In this document: positions 33,689 to 43,280 of the stretch, piece by piece
How the letters are laid out: every line of letters starts with the position of its first letter
How positions within the stretch are numbered: position 1 is the stretch's first letter
NCBI RefSeq assembly: GCF_014650955.1
Contig: NZ_BMVY01000013.1
Coordinates: forward strand, 62,001 to 126,000
Source of the DNA: Streptomyces tauricus
Lineage (GTDB): Bacteria; Actinomycetota; Actinomycetes; Streptomycetales; Streptomycetaceae
Length of the DNA: 64,000 bases
Reading direction: 5' to 3'
Translations under genes and position numbers: made by a program
Notes under the pieces: model-generated
Databases searched by the model: none
What the model was told of the DNA's origin: nothing
Seen by the model: only the letters and a program-made list of their open reading frames with translations

Positions 33689-35476
33689 GTGATCCAGGCC
33701 ATCGGACTGACCAGCAACGCCCGCAAGGAGCTTCCCCCCGCTGTCGACGACGTCTCCTTCGAGGCGCCCTCCGGCCGTGTCACGGCGCTCCTCGGAGCTC
33801 CCGGCGCAGGCAAGACGACCGCCCTCAGGCTCATGCTCGAACTGCAACCGGGCCGCGGAATCACCTACTTCAGGGGTCGCCCGCTGCACCGCATCGCCCA
33901 TCCCTCGCGCGAAGTGGGCGTACTCCTCGGGGAGGTTCCCGGCCACCCGGCACGCACGGTCCGGGGCCAACTCCGCATGCTGTGCGCCGCGGCGGGCGTA
34001 CCCGCACGGCGTGCCGACGACGTCCTGGAGGTGGTGGGACTCGTCAGCCTGCGCGACGAACGCCTGGGAACTCTCTCGCGAGGCATGGACCGCCGCCTGG
34101 GCCTCGCCTGTGCCCTGCTGTCCGATCCGCACACCCTCGTGCTCGACGGCGCCACCGAAGGACTCTCCGCTCGTGAAAGCCGCTGGCTGCACGGGGTGCT
34201 GCGGGCCCATGCCGGTGCGGGCGGCACCGTGCTGTTCGCCACGGACGACCCCAGGGAGGCCGCGCAGGCCGCCGACCGGGTCGTCACCCTGGAGAAGGGC
34301 AGGCTCGTCGCCGACCAGGAGGCCGCGGACTTCGCGCGCACCCGGCTCCGGCCCCGCGTCGCCGTCCGGAGCCCGCACGCCGCCCGCCTCGGTGCTCTGT
34401 TGATCAAGGAGGCCCGCACTGCCCGGTGCTCCGTGGAGGTCGTGCGGGAGGACGGCAATCGCCTCTCCGTGTACGGCAGCACCTGTGCCGACATCGGAGA
34501 GTCCGCCTATCGTCACGGCATCCTCGTACACCAACTCGCCGACGAGGTGGGGGATATGGGGGCTACGCCCGCGTCGGAACCTGGGGGGAGCCCCCAAGAG
34601 GTGGAGGCCGGGGTCGGGGATGAGGCCGGGGCGGCGGTGCGGGGTGTGGGGGAGCAGGGTGCGCGCGAGTTGTCACCCCTGCCGCCGCCGATCACCGTCC
34701 GCCAGGGTGCCGGCCCCTTGCGGCCGCTGCGCTACGAGCTGCGGCGCGCGGCGGGGGTCGGTACGGGCTGGCTCACCGCGGCCGCCGTGCTCGTTGTCTC
34801 CGCCCTCATCGCCGTACTCCTGGCCAGAGCGGGACACGCGCCGCAGTCGCGGCTGCTGGCCGCGTGGCCGCGGGACTTCCCCCTGCCGCCCGCGGCGCTC
34901 GGTGCGGGACTGCTCGGAGCCTTCGCCTTCGGCGACGAGTTCCGTCACCCCGCCCTGGCCACGGACCGCGGGACCGTCCCCCGCCGCCTGGGGCTGCTGG
35001 CCGCCAAACTCGTCGTCGCGGCGGCCACCGCGCTCACCCTCGCCCTCGGCGTGGTGGGACTGAACGCCGAACTGCTCTACCTCGTCTACGGACGGGAACT
35101 GACCGGAGTTCCGCCGGACTGGATCTCCTTGGGTGCCGGTTGGATCGGCCTCGTGATCGGCTGTGCCTGGGCGGGGGTTCTGGCGGCAGGGATCTTCCGG
35201 TCCACCACCGCGGGTCTCGCGGCGGTCCTCGCCGTACCGATCCTGGTCGTGCCGATCGTGCAGAAGGTTCTGGAGGGGCCCTCGGTGCGGACCGCTGCCG
35301 GGTTCTCGACCCGGCTGCGTGAGCTCGTACTGGTGCGGTGGCCGTTCGGGGGCGAGCAGTACGTGGTCGCCGCGGCAGGGGTGATCGCCCAACCCGTCGC
35401 GGGAGCACTGATGTTGTCACTCACGGCTCTGCTCTGCGCATATCTGCTTACGACTCTGCGGAGCCGGGTCCGATGA
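33689..35476 (+). CDS. ABC ATPase-permease fusion with degenerate catalytic motifs
   Basis: 595 aa from GTG at 33689 (a TTG at 33680 is in frame). Residues 1-220 are an ABC ATPase: Walker A GAPGAGKTT and signature LSRGMDRRLGLA. Walker B reads LVLDGATEGL, with Gly where the catalytic Glu is expected, and the switch region reads FATDDP, without the usual His. Residues 290-350 are an acidic, Gly-rich linker containing a GGGGGG-AG-CCCCC palindrome in its DNA. The rest has about six membrane helices (AAAVLVVSALIAVLLA, GWIGLVIGCAWAGVLAAGIF). It is an ABC-2-like exporter or a non-hydrolysing regulator, located directly upstream of whiH. Confidence 0.85.
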   Translation: MIQAIGLTSNARKELPPAVDDVSFEAPSGRVTALLGAPGAGKTTALRLMLELQPGRGITYFRGRPLHRIAHPSREVGVLLGEVPGHPARTVRGQLRMLCAAAGVPARRADDVLEVVGLVSLRDERLGTLSRGMDRRLGLACALLSDPHTLVLDGATEGLSARESRWLHGVLRAHAGAGGTVLFATDDPREAAQAADRVVTLEKGRLVADQEAADFARTRLRPRVAVRSPHAARLGALLIKEARTARCSVEVVREDGNRLSVYGSTCADIGESAYRHGILVHQLADEVGDMGATPASEPGGSPQEVEAGVGDEAGAAVRGVGEQGARELSPLPPPITVRQGAGPLRPLRYELRRAAGVGTGWLTAAAVLVVSALIAVLLARAGHAPQSRLLAAWPRDFPLPPAALGAGLLGAFAFGDEFRHPALATDRGTVPRRLGLLAAKLVVAAATALTLALGVVGLNAELLYLVYGRELTGVPPDWISLGAGWIGLVIGCAWAGVLAAGIFRSTTAGLAAVLAVPILVVPIVQKVLEGPSVRTAAGFSTRLRELVLVRWPFGGEQYVVAAAGVIAQPVAGALMLSLTALLCAYLLTTLRSRVR

Positions 35477-35539
35477 CGACCGTCCGTGCACGTGTGTTCC
35501 CCTCGTGTGCACAACTCCGCACAGAACGCCCATTTCTTT

Positions 35540-35546
35540 CCGATAA
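35540..35546 (+). promoter_or_regulatory. Sigma-WhiG/FliA-like -10 element before whiH
   Basis: CCGATAA matches the -10 core of the sigma-WhiG consensus (GCCGATAA), 93 bases before the start. The TAAA -35 is not clearly present, so the match is partial. Confidence 0.4.
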
Positions 35547-35638
35547 GGCGTCAATTGCGACGGGGTGAGCGATCACCCTTTCGTGTGCTTTTCACCAAAG
35601 ACCTCAAGGGAGTTGGAGGCGACGCCGACAAAGGATGC

Positions 35639-36526
35639 GTGACTACCCTTGCGCACGCCATGATGACCGCCGCCCGTTCCGCAGACTCCGGCCTCACCGG
35701 TCCGGGCGAACTCGACCGCTACCCCTACGCGGAGGGACCCGGCGCAGACCGCGTCGGCAGCTCTGTGTGGGATGCCACGGACCCGGATCTGGGTCGCATG
35801 GGCCGACGTGCCGCCGGAAGTCGCGGCCGCGGCCTGCACGGACAACTCGTTCAGCAGCTGGGTCAGATGATCGTCTCCGGTGACCTGGGCGCCGACCGCC
35901 CCCTCGTCCCCGAGGAGATCGGCCAGCGATTCGAGGTCTCCCGCACCGTCGTCCGTGAGTCCCTGCGTGTCCTTGAGGCCAAGGGCCTGGTCAGTGCCCG
36001 CCCCAATGTCGGCACACGGGTACGTCCGGTCAGTGACTGGAACCTCCTGGACCCGGACATCATCGAGTGGCGCGCCTTCGGCCCGCAGCGCGACGACCAG
36101 CGCCGTGAGCTGAGCGAGCTGCGCTGGACGATCGAACCGCTGGCCGCCCGCCTCGCCGCCGGGCACGGCCGCCCGGAGGTCCAGCAGCGGCTCACCGACA
36201 TGGTCGAGATCATGGGCCACGCGATGGGGCAGGGTGACGCGCTCACCTTCTCGCGGGCCGACGCGGAGTTCCACTCGCTGCTCATCCAGGTCGCGGGCAA
36301 CCGCATGCTGGAGCACCTCTCCGGGATCGTGTCGGCCGCGCTCCAGGTCTCCGGCGGTCCCATCGCGGGCTGCGACCGGCCGAACGAGGCATCCCTGTCG
36401 CACCATGCCCGTATCGCCGACGCGCTCGCGGCGGGCGACGCCTCGGGCGCCGAGGCGGCCATGCGGCAGCTGCTCACCGTCCACCCCGAGGTGGAGCGCG
36501 TCGTTCCCGCGCCGCGCGAGCACTGA
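35639..36526 (+). CDS. whiH: Sporulation regulator WhiH (GntR family, FCD domain)
   Basis: 295 aa from GTG at 35639 (AAGGAT upstream). The winged HTH is GLHGQLVQQLGQMIVSGDLG to RFEVSRTVVRESLRVLEAKGLVSARPNVGTRV. The FCD effector domain follows, with metal-ligand-type Asp/His residues (AEFHSLLIQVAGN, SLSHHARIADAL). WhiH acts in S. coelicolor aerial hyphae to allow septation and chromosome partition. I assign it by length, family and its position just upstream of hrdB, which I recall as the S. coelicolor order (SCO5819-SCO5820). A sigma-WhiG-like -10 precedes it. Confidence 0.8.
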   Translation: MTTLAHAMMTAARSADSGLTGPGELDRYPYAEGPGADRVGSSVWDATDPDLGRMGRRAAGSRGRGLHGQLVQQLGQMIVSGDLGADRPLVPEEIGQRFEVSRTVVRESLRVLEAKGLVSARPNVGTRVRPVSDWNLLDPDIIEWRAFGPQRDDQRRELSELRWTIEPLAARLAAGHGRPEVQQRLTDMVEIMGHAMGQGDALTFSRADAEFHSLLIQVAGNRMLEHLSGIVSAALQVSGGPIAGCDRPNEASLSHHARIADALAAGDASGAEAAMRQLLTVHPEVERVVPAPREH

Positions 36527-36596
36527 TCGCGTACCGCTGGTGGCGCGATCGGGAGCGTTCGTCCCGCGTGGCACCGTCTGGCCGGCGAACCGTCTG

Positions 36597-36643
36597 CCGC
36601 CGGGCCCCACCGGATCCTCCAGGAATCCGGTGGGGCCCGGCGG
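36597..36643 (+). terminator. Very strong terminator after whiH
   Basis: A 19-bp perfect stem (36597-36615 with 36625-36643) and 9-nt loop, 71 bases after the stop. It isolates whiH from hrdB. Confidence 0.88.
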
Positions 36644-36789
36644 TGCGACGGGATGCTGGAAGGGTCTGCTGACCACCTCTGACCGTATCTGGCCGCTTTT
36701 AGGCGCTTACGAGGTGTGACTCGGGCCACGCAGATTGGGCGTAACACTCTTCGGGACAGCGCGATGACCTAAGAGGTGACAGCCGAGTA

Positions 36790-36816
36790 GGGAATATGGG
36801 CGCCGCTTCAGGCGCT
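36790..36816 (+). promoter_or_regulatory. Possible sigma-R-type promoter of hrdB
   Basis: GGGAAT (36790-36795) followed 18 bases later by GCT resembles the sigma-R consensus GGAAT-N18-GTT, with one mismatch in the -10. From the literature, one hrdB promoter in S. coelicolor is sigma-R dependent. The match is weak. Confidence 0.3.
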
Positions 36817-36933
36817 GTGACTCTTCCCGGCTCCCGCCCGCGCCGTCGGCCCATTCCAAAGTCGGCGGTCGTCGGCTCCTCTCCGCAGTGGACGGGGCCG
36901 GAAGCCGTTTTCCAACGTTCCGAGAGGTTGTTC

Positions 36934-38472
36934 GTGTCGGCCAGCACATCCCGTACGCTCCCGCCGGAGATCGCCGAGTCCGTCTCTGTCATGGCGCTCA
37001 TTGAGCGGGGAAAGGCTGAGGGGCAGATCGCCGGCGATGACGTGCGTCGGGCCTTCGAAGCTGACCAGATTCCGGCCACTCAGTGGAAGAACGTACTGCG
37101 CAGCCTCAACCAGATCCTCGAGGAAGAGGGTGTGACGCTGATGGTCAGTGCCGCGGAGCCAAAGCGCACCCGGAAGAGCGTCGCAGCGAAGAGTCCCGCC
37201 AAGCGCACCGCCACCAAGACCGTCGCGGCGAAGACGGCGACGGTCAAGAAGGCCACCGCCACCGCCACGCCGGCGATGCCCGAGGCCGACGATCCCGCCG
37301 AGGACGCGACCGCCAAGAAGGCCGCGGCCAAGAAGACGACCGCCAAGAAGGCAGTCGCGAAGAAGACCGTCGCCAAGAAGACGGCGGCGAAGAAGACCAC
37401 CGCCAAGAACGCCGACGCCGAGCAGGGCGACGACGAGGCGACCGAGGAGACTCCGGGTACGGCCAAGGCCGGCGAGGAGCCCACCGAGGACGGCGCCCAG
37501 GGCTTCGTGCTGTCCGACGAGGACGAGGACGACGCGCCCGCGCAGCAGGTCGCCGCGGCCGGTGCCACCGCCGACCCCGTCAAGGACTACCTCAAGCAGA
37601 TCGGCAAGGTCCCGCTGCTCAACGCCGAGCAGGAGGTCGAGCTCGCCAAGCGCATCGAGGCCGGTCTGTTCGCCGAGGACAAGCTGGCGAACGCCGACAA
37701 GCTCGCGCCGAAGCTCAAGCGCGAGCTGGAGATCATCGCCGAGGACGGCCGCCGCGCCAAGAACCACCTCCTGGAGGCCAACCTCCGTCTGGTGGTCTCC
37801 CTGGCCAAGCGTTACACCGGCCGCGGCATGCTCTTCCTGGACCTCATCCAGGAGGGCAACCTCGGTCTGATCCGCGCGGTGGAGAAGTTCGACTACACCA
37901 AGGGCTACAAGTTCTCGACGTACGCCACGTGGTGGATCCGTCAGGCGATCACCCGCGCGATGGCCGACCAGGCCCGCACCATCCGTATCCCGGTGCACAT
38001 GGTTGAGGTCATCAACAAGCTCGCGCGCGTGCAGCGCCAGATGCTTCAGGACCTGGGCCGCGAGCCCACTCCGGAGGAGCTGGCCAAGGAACTCGACATG
38101 ACCCCCGAGAAGGTCATCGAGGTCCAGAAGTACGGTCGCGAGCCGATCTCCCTCCACACCCCCCTGGGTGAGGACGGCGACAGCGAGTTCGGTGACCTCA
38201 TCGAGGACTCCGAGGCGGTCGTCCCGGCCGACGCGGTCAGCTTCACGCTCCTCCAGGAGCAGTTGCACTCCGTCCTGGACACCCTGTCCGAGCGTGAGGC
38301 GGGCGTCGTCTCGATGCGCTTCGGTCTCACCGACGGTCAGCCGAAGACCCTCGACGAGATCGGCAAGGTGTACGGCGTGACGCGCGAGCGCATCCGCCAG
38401 ATCGAGTCCAAGACGATGTCGAAGCTGCGTCACCCGTCGCGCTCGCAGGTGCTGCGCGACTACCTGGACTAG
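36934..38472 (+). CDS. hrdB: Principal RNA polymerase sigma factor HrdB
   Basis: 512 aa from GTG at 36934 with GAGAGG upstream. Region 1.2 is DPVKDYLKQIGKVPLLNAEQEVELAKRIE; region 2 includes LLEANLRLVVSLAKRYTGRGMLFLDLIQEGNLGLIRAVEKFDYTKGYKFSTYATWWIRQAITRA; region 4 ends TRERIRQIESKTMSKLRHPSRSQVLRDYLD. This is the housekeeping sigma-70 factor. Between region 1.1 and 1.2 lies a Lys/Ala-rich stretch resembling histone H1 tails, then an acidic stretch. About 290 bases separate it from the whiH terminator, room for several promoters. Confidence 0.98.
   Translation: MSASTSRTLPPEIAESVSVMALIERGKAEGQIAGDDVRRAFEADQIPATQWKNVLRSLNQILEEEGVTLMVSAAEPKRTRKSVAAKSPAKRTATKTVAAKTATVKKATATATPAMPEADDPAEDATAKKAAAKKTTAKKAVAKKTVAKKTAAKKTTAKNADAEQGDDEATEETPGTAKAGEEPTEDGAQGFVLSDEDEDDAPAQQVAAAGATADPVKDYLKQIGKVPLLNAEQEVELAKRIEAGLFAEDKLANADKLAPKLKRELEIIAEDGRRAKNHLLEANLRLVVSLAKRYTGRGMLFLDLIQEGNLGLIRAVEKFDYTKGYKFSTYATWWIRQAITRAMADQARTIRIPVHMVEVINKLARVQRQMLQDLGREPTPEELAKELDMTPEKVIEVQKYGREPISLHTPLGEDGDSEFGDLIEDSEAVVPADAVSFTLLQEQLHSVLDTLSEREAGVVSMRFGLTDGQPKTLDEIGKVYGVTRERIRQIESKTMSKLRHPSRSQVLRDYLD
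37312..37410 (+). repeat. Lys/Ala-rich coding repeat in hrdB
   Basis: Repeated AKK(A/T)(A/T/V) units, mostly GCCAAGAAG and GCGAAGAAG codons, encode a run of basic pentads like a histone H1 tail, within the unconserved N-terminal part of HrdB. Confidence 0.85.
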
Positions 38473-38493
38473 GCCTCGGTCGCAGTACGTCAT

Positions 38494-38531
38494 CGATGGC
38501 CCGGTCTTCCGTCAGGGGAGCCGGGCCATCG
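38494..38531 (+). terminator. Terminator after hrdB
   Basis: CGATGGCCCGG (38494-38504) pairs with CCGGGCCATCG (38521-38531) across a 16-nt loop. Confidence 0.8.
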
Positions 38532-38607
38532 GTCTGCGCGGAGTGCGGAGCGCCGCCTGTTGGATCACTCTGGGTGTCTCGTGACAACCCCAGAGTGAGG
38601 AGCGCGC

Positions 38608-39423
38608 ATGCGTCGTACCTTCGCCCGTGCACTGGCCCTCGTGGCCGCGGTGGCCGCGATACCGCTGGTGTCCCCGGCCCCCGCGACGGCCGATGTCGTC
38701 ATCGGCGGCTACCCGGTCGAGATCGCCGAGACCCCCTGGATGGTGGCCCTGTCCAGCCGTGACCGGTTCGGGGGAACACGCGCGGGACAGTTCTGCGGGG
38801 GAGTGGTGATCGGGCGGGAGACGGTGCTGACGGCCGCCCACTGTCTGGGCGAGGAAGTGCTGGGCGCTCCCCCTCGGCAGGTCCGGGATCTGAGGATCGT
38901 CGCAGGGCGCGGAGATCTGCGGGCGGACGGTGGCGAGGAGGTCGCCGTGCGTGACGTCTGGATCAATCCGCGGCACGACAGCTACACGAATGCCGGGGAC
39001 TTCGCCGTACTCACCCTCTCGGAGCCGCTCGCCGCCGGTTCGGTCATCGGCATGGCGGGCGCCGGGGACGCCGCGTACAAGCCCGGTACGGGTGCTGTGG
39101 TGTACGGCTGGGGCGACACGACGGGGGCCGGCGACTACGCGAGCTCCCTGCGGGCCTCGCCGGTCCGGGTGCTGTCCGACGCCGTCTGTGAGGAGGCCTA
39201 CCCGGGCAGTGCGGACGGCACGTACCTCGCCGGCTCCATGCTCTGCGCGGGGGAGGCGGGTGGTGGCCGGGACGCCTGCCAGGGGGACAGTGGCGGGCCC
39301 CTGGTCGCCCAGGGGCGGCTGATCGGCCTTGTGTCGTGGGGGAGCGGCTGCGGACGGGTTGGGAGCCCTGGGGTCTATACGAGGGCCTCAGGGGTCGTCA
39401 CAGCGCTCGGAGCGGGCCACTGA
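38608..39423 (+). CDS. Secreted trypsin-like serine protease (S1A)
   Basis: 271 aa. The signal peptide is RRTFARALALVAAVAAIPLVSPAPATA, then VVIGGYPVEIAETPWMV. The catalytic triad is His in LTAAHCLG, Asp in NAGDFAVLTL and Ser in CQGDSGGPL; DACQ before GDSGG places Asp at the base of the S1 pocket, predicting trypsin-like cleavage after Lys/Arg. Cysteines suit three disulphides. GTGAGGAG precedes the ATG. It is a stand-alone gene between hrdB and DUF7455. Confidence 0.93.
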   Translation: MRRTFARALALVAAVAAIPLVSPAPATADVVIGGYPVEIAETPWMVALSSRDRFGGTRAGQFCGGVVIGRETVLTAAHCLGEEVLGAPPRQVRDLRIVAGRGDLRADGGEEVAVRDVWINPRHDSYTNAGDFAVLTLSEPLAAGSVIGMAGAGDAAYKPGTGAVVYGWGDTTGAGDYASSLRASPVRVLSDAVCEEAYPGSADGTYLAGSMLCAGEAGGGRDACQGDSGGPLVAQGRLIGLVSWGSGCGRVGSPGVYTRASGVVTALGAGH

Positions 39424-39492
39424 GAGGTGCCCGACGGTGCCCGAGGGCTTGTTCCGTGGGCAGGAACGCACTGTCCGCAGCCACAAGCGCGA

Positions 39493-39522
39493 GCGGCCGC
39501 CCCTGGGATCAGGGGCGGCCGC
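39493..39522. terminator. Bidirectional terminator, protease / DUF7455 gene
   Basis: GCGGCCGCCCCT (39493-39504) pairs with AGGGGCGGCCGC (39511-39522) across GGGATC, between convergent genes. Confidence 0.85.
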
Positions 39523-39569
39523 CCGGTCACCGGCCTGTGCCGGAGATGGCTCGTCGTCTGCGCGAAGTG

Positions 39570-39800
39570 TCAGTGCTCTTCGTCATTGGCGCTTGCCGGG
39601 GCGGCCGTCAACCGCTCCGTCTCGTCCTGTATCTCAGCGGCGATCTTCTTGAGTTCCGGCTCGAACTTGCGCCCGTGGTGGGCGCAGAAGAGCAGTTCAC
39701 CACCGTTGAGGAGGACGACGCGCAGATATGCCTGGGCGCCGCAACGGTCGCAGCGGTCAGCGGCCGTCAGTGGGCTCGCGGGGGTCAGAACAGTAGTCAC
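39570..39800 (-). CDS. DUF7455-type small zinc-ribbon protein
   Basis: 76 aa from GTG at 39800 (AGAAGAGG upstream). One C-x2-C pair (DRCDRCGAQAYLRV) and a C-x2-H pair (LLFCAHHGRKF) suggest a single zinc site. The C-terminus is an acidic helix. It is a small actinobacterial protein of unknown function. Its promoter region has TTGACC on the minus strand at 39838-39843. Confidence 0.8.
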   Translation of the reverse strand: MTTVLTPASPLTAADRCDRCGAQAYLRVVLLNGGELLFCAHHGRKFEPELKKIAAEIQDETERLTAAPASANDEEH

Positions 39801-40241
39801 GTCGCCTCTTCTCTAGCTCGACGAGCTGTCGTACCAGGGTCAACATCCAACCAGGCCGAAAACGTTCCCGCTCGTGGCTCTTCCTCGAAAAAAATCTTTC
39901 CGAGTCGGCTGTCTGCTGCCGGTTGGCGGCGAATGAGCCGTATTGCGTGTCTTCGTGTCTTACGGGTTCGCGCTCTGTCAGGTTCAGTCCTCACCGGCTG
40001 GCTTGCCGGTTGTTCTTGAGGACGTGCCCGGAGCCTAAATGGTTCATGCCTGGAAGGGAACGTGATATGTACTTCACTCCAACGAGGGATCGAACAGGCA
40101 TGCGACTCTGGACTAGTCTGCGTTTGGGACGAGGGTGGCGTTACAACGGCTCTACCAGGCCTCGGTACCCTCAGACCGGTGACCGAAGCCGGACCCTTAC
40201 CCAAAAGGGCCCCAACTGAAATTCAGCGAGGAGCGAACCGC
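39801..40241. other. Divergent promoter region, DUF7455 gene / parE
   Basis: 441 bases, relatively AT-rich in the middle (AAAAAAAT near 39889). A TAGTCT -10-like box at 40114-40119 with a poor -35 might serve parE. No gene or hairpin is supported. Confidence 0.4.
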
Positions 40242-42365
<2,124 letters not shown>

Positions 42366-42394
42366 GCGATCAGACCGACGCGTACGCGGTCCGA

Positions 42395-42424
42395 GGGGCC
42401 CGGCCGGGATTCCGGCCGGGCCCC
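42395..42424 (+). terminator. Terminator after parE
   Basis: GGGGCCCGGCCGG (42395-42407) pairs with CCGGCCGGGCCCC (42412-42424) across GATT. Confidence 0.88.
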
Positions 42425-42544
42425 TGATCGTCGCCGTAGTCGTCCTGGTGATCGCCCGCCAGGTCCGCCCTGGGCGGGACTCTCGTCGGGCATCCAGCGG
42501 TGTTTGCTGGAGTGACTGCCGGAGGCGGAGGTCGCCGTGCCCGC

Positions 42545-42687
42545 GCAGAGGCTCCGGACGGGCTGACCCTGCGGGAGCCGGAGGTGCCGGGGCTGATCGC
42601 CGAGGGCCTGAGCAACCGGGAGCGGGCCGTGCCCAGGCCGTCCGTTACGCCTTCGGGAAAGGACATGTGCGGCCACCAGGGGGGTGA
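42545..42687 (+). pseudogene. Remnant of a LuxR/NarL-type response regulator
   Basis: One frame (about 42557-42627) reads GLTLREPEVPGLIAEGLSNRE, the start of a NarL-type HTH. The next frame (about 42634-42687) reads AQAVRYAFGKGHVRPPGG followed by a stop, matching the usual C-terminal end of such regulators (QAVxxAYExGLVRPG). The recognition helix between them is missing and the frame is shifted, so this is a deletion relic. No receiver domain remains upstream. This accounts for most of the 426-base gap after parE. Confidence 0.65.
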
Positions 42688-42791
42688 GTCACCTGATGGG
42701 GTGAAGTGCGGGGAGAGAAGAGTCAGGGATCTTCCCGTTCTGTCCATCCTTGGGCACGCGGCCGAAACGGGCGGCGGACAAGGAGAGTTCG

Positions 42792-43280
42792 GTGGAGAAG
42801 CACGACGGTCCCGACCCCGGACAGGTCCGGATCGACGACCCCTGGTACGACGCGCTCGCCTCAGGGTGGGGCGAGTTGGACGGTACGGGTGCGCCCGCTC
42901 CCGCTGTGCCGCCCGCGCGCGGGGAGCGGGAGGACCTGAGCGCGCGCGCCGCCGACGTCTATCTGGAGGTGCAGCGCAGTGCCGCCTTCAAGGAGGTGCG
43001 CAGCAGGTACCGGAGGTTCGTGATTCCGGCCGTCGCCGTGTTCTTCACCTGGTACGTGGCGTATGTCGTGACGGCGACCACGGCGCCGGCCTTCATGGCG
43101 CGGCCCGTGGCCGGCGCGGTGAACGTGGCGATGGTCGCGGGGCTCGGACAGTTCCTCACGACGTTCCTCTTCACCTGGGCCTACGCGCGGCACGCACGGC
43201 TGCGCAGGGACAGGGCCGCGCTCGATCTGCGGTGGGACACACAGGAGCTGACGCGCAGCGTCGCGGGTGGTGAGAGGTGA
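42792..43280 (+). CDS. DUF485 small membrane protein
   Basis: 162 aa from GTG at 42792 (AGGAGA upstream). After an acidic N-terminus, DUF485 starts at SAAFKEVRSRYRRFVIPAVAVFFTWYVAYVV, with a second membrane helix GLGQFLTTFLFTWAYARHA. DUF485 proteins (YjcH-like) accompany acetate/solute symporters; this gene overlaps the symporter start by four bases (GTGA), indicating translational coupling. Confidence 0.92.
   Translation: MEKHDGPDPGQVRIDDPWYDALASGWGELDGTGAPAPAVPPARGEREDLSARAADVYLEVQRSAAFKEVRSRYRRFVIPAVAVFFTWYVAYVVTATTAPAFMARPVAGAVNVAMVAGLGQFLTTFLFTWAYARHARLRRDRAALDLRWDTQELTRSVAGGER

Noticed and set aside
36760..36785. CCTAAGAGGT as an iron box before hrdB
   Set aside because: It lacks the symmetrical TTAGG/CCTAA core of the DmdR1 site.
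36700..36930. A short minus-strand ORF opposite the hrdB promoter region
   Set aside because: It is antisense to the hrdB leader and start, with no ribosome site or recognisable protein.
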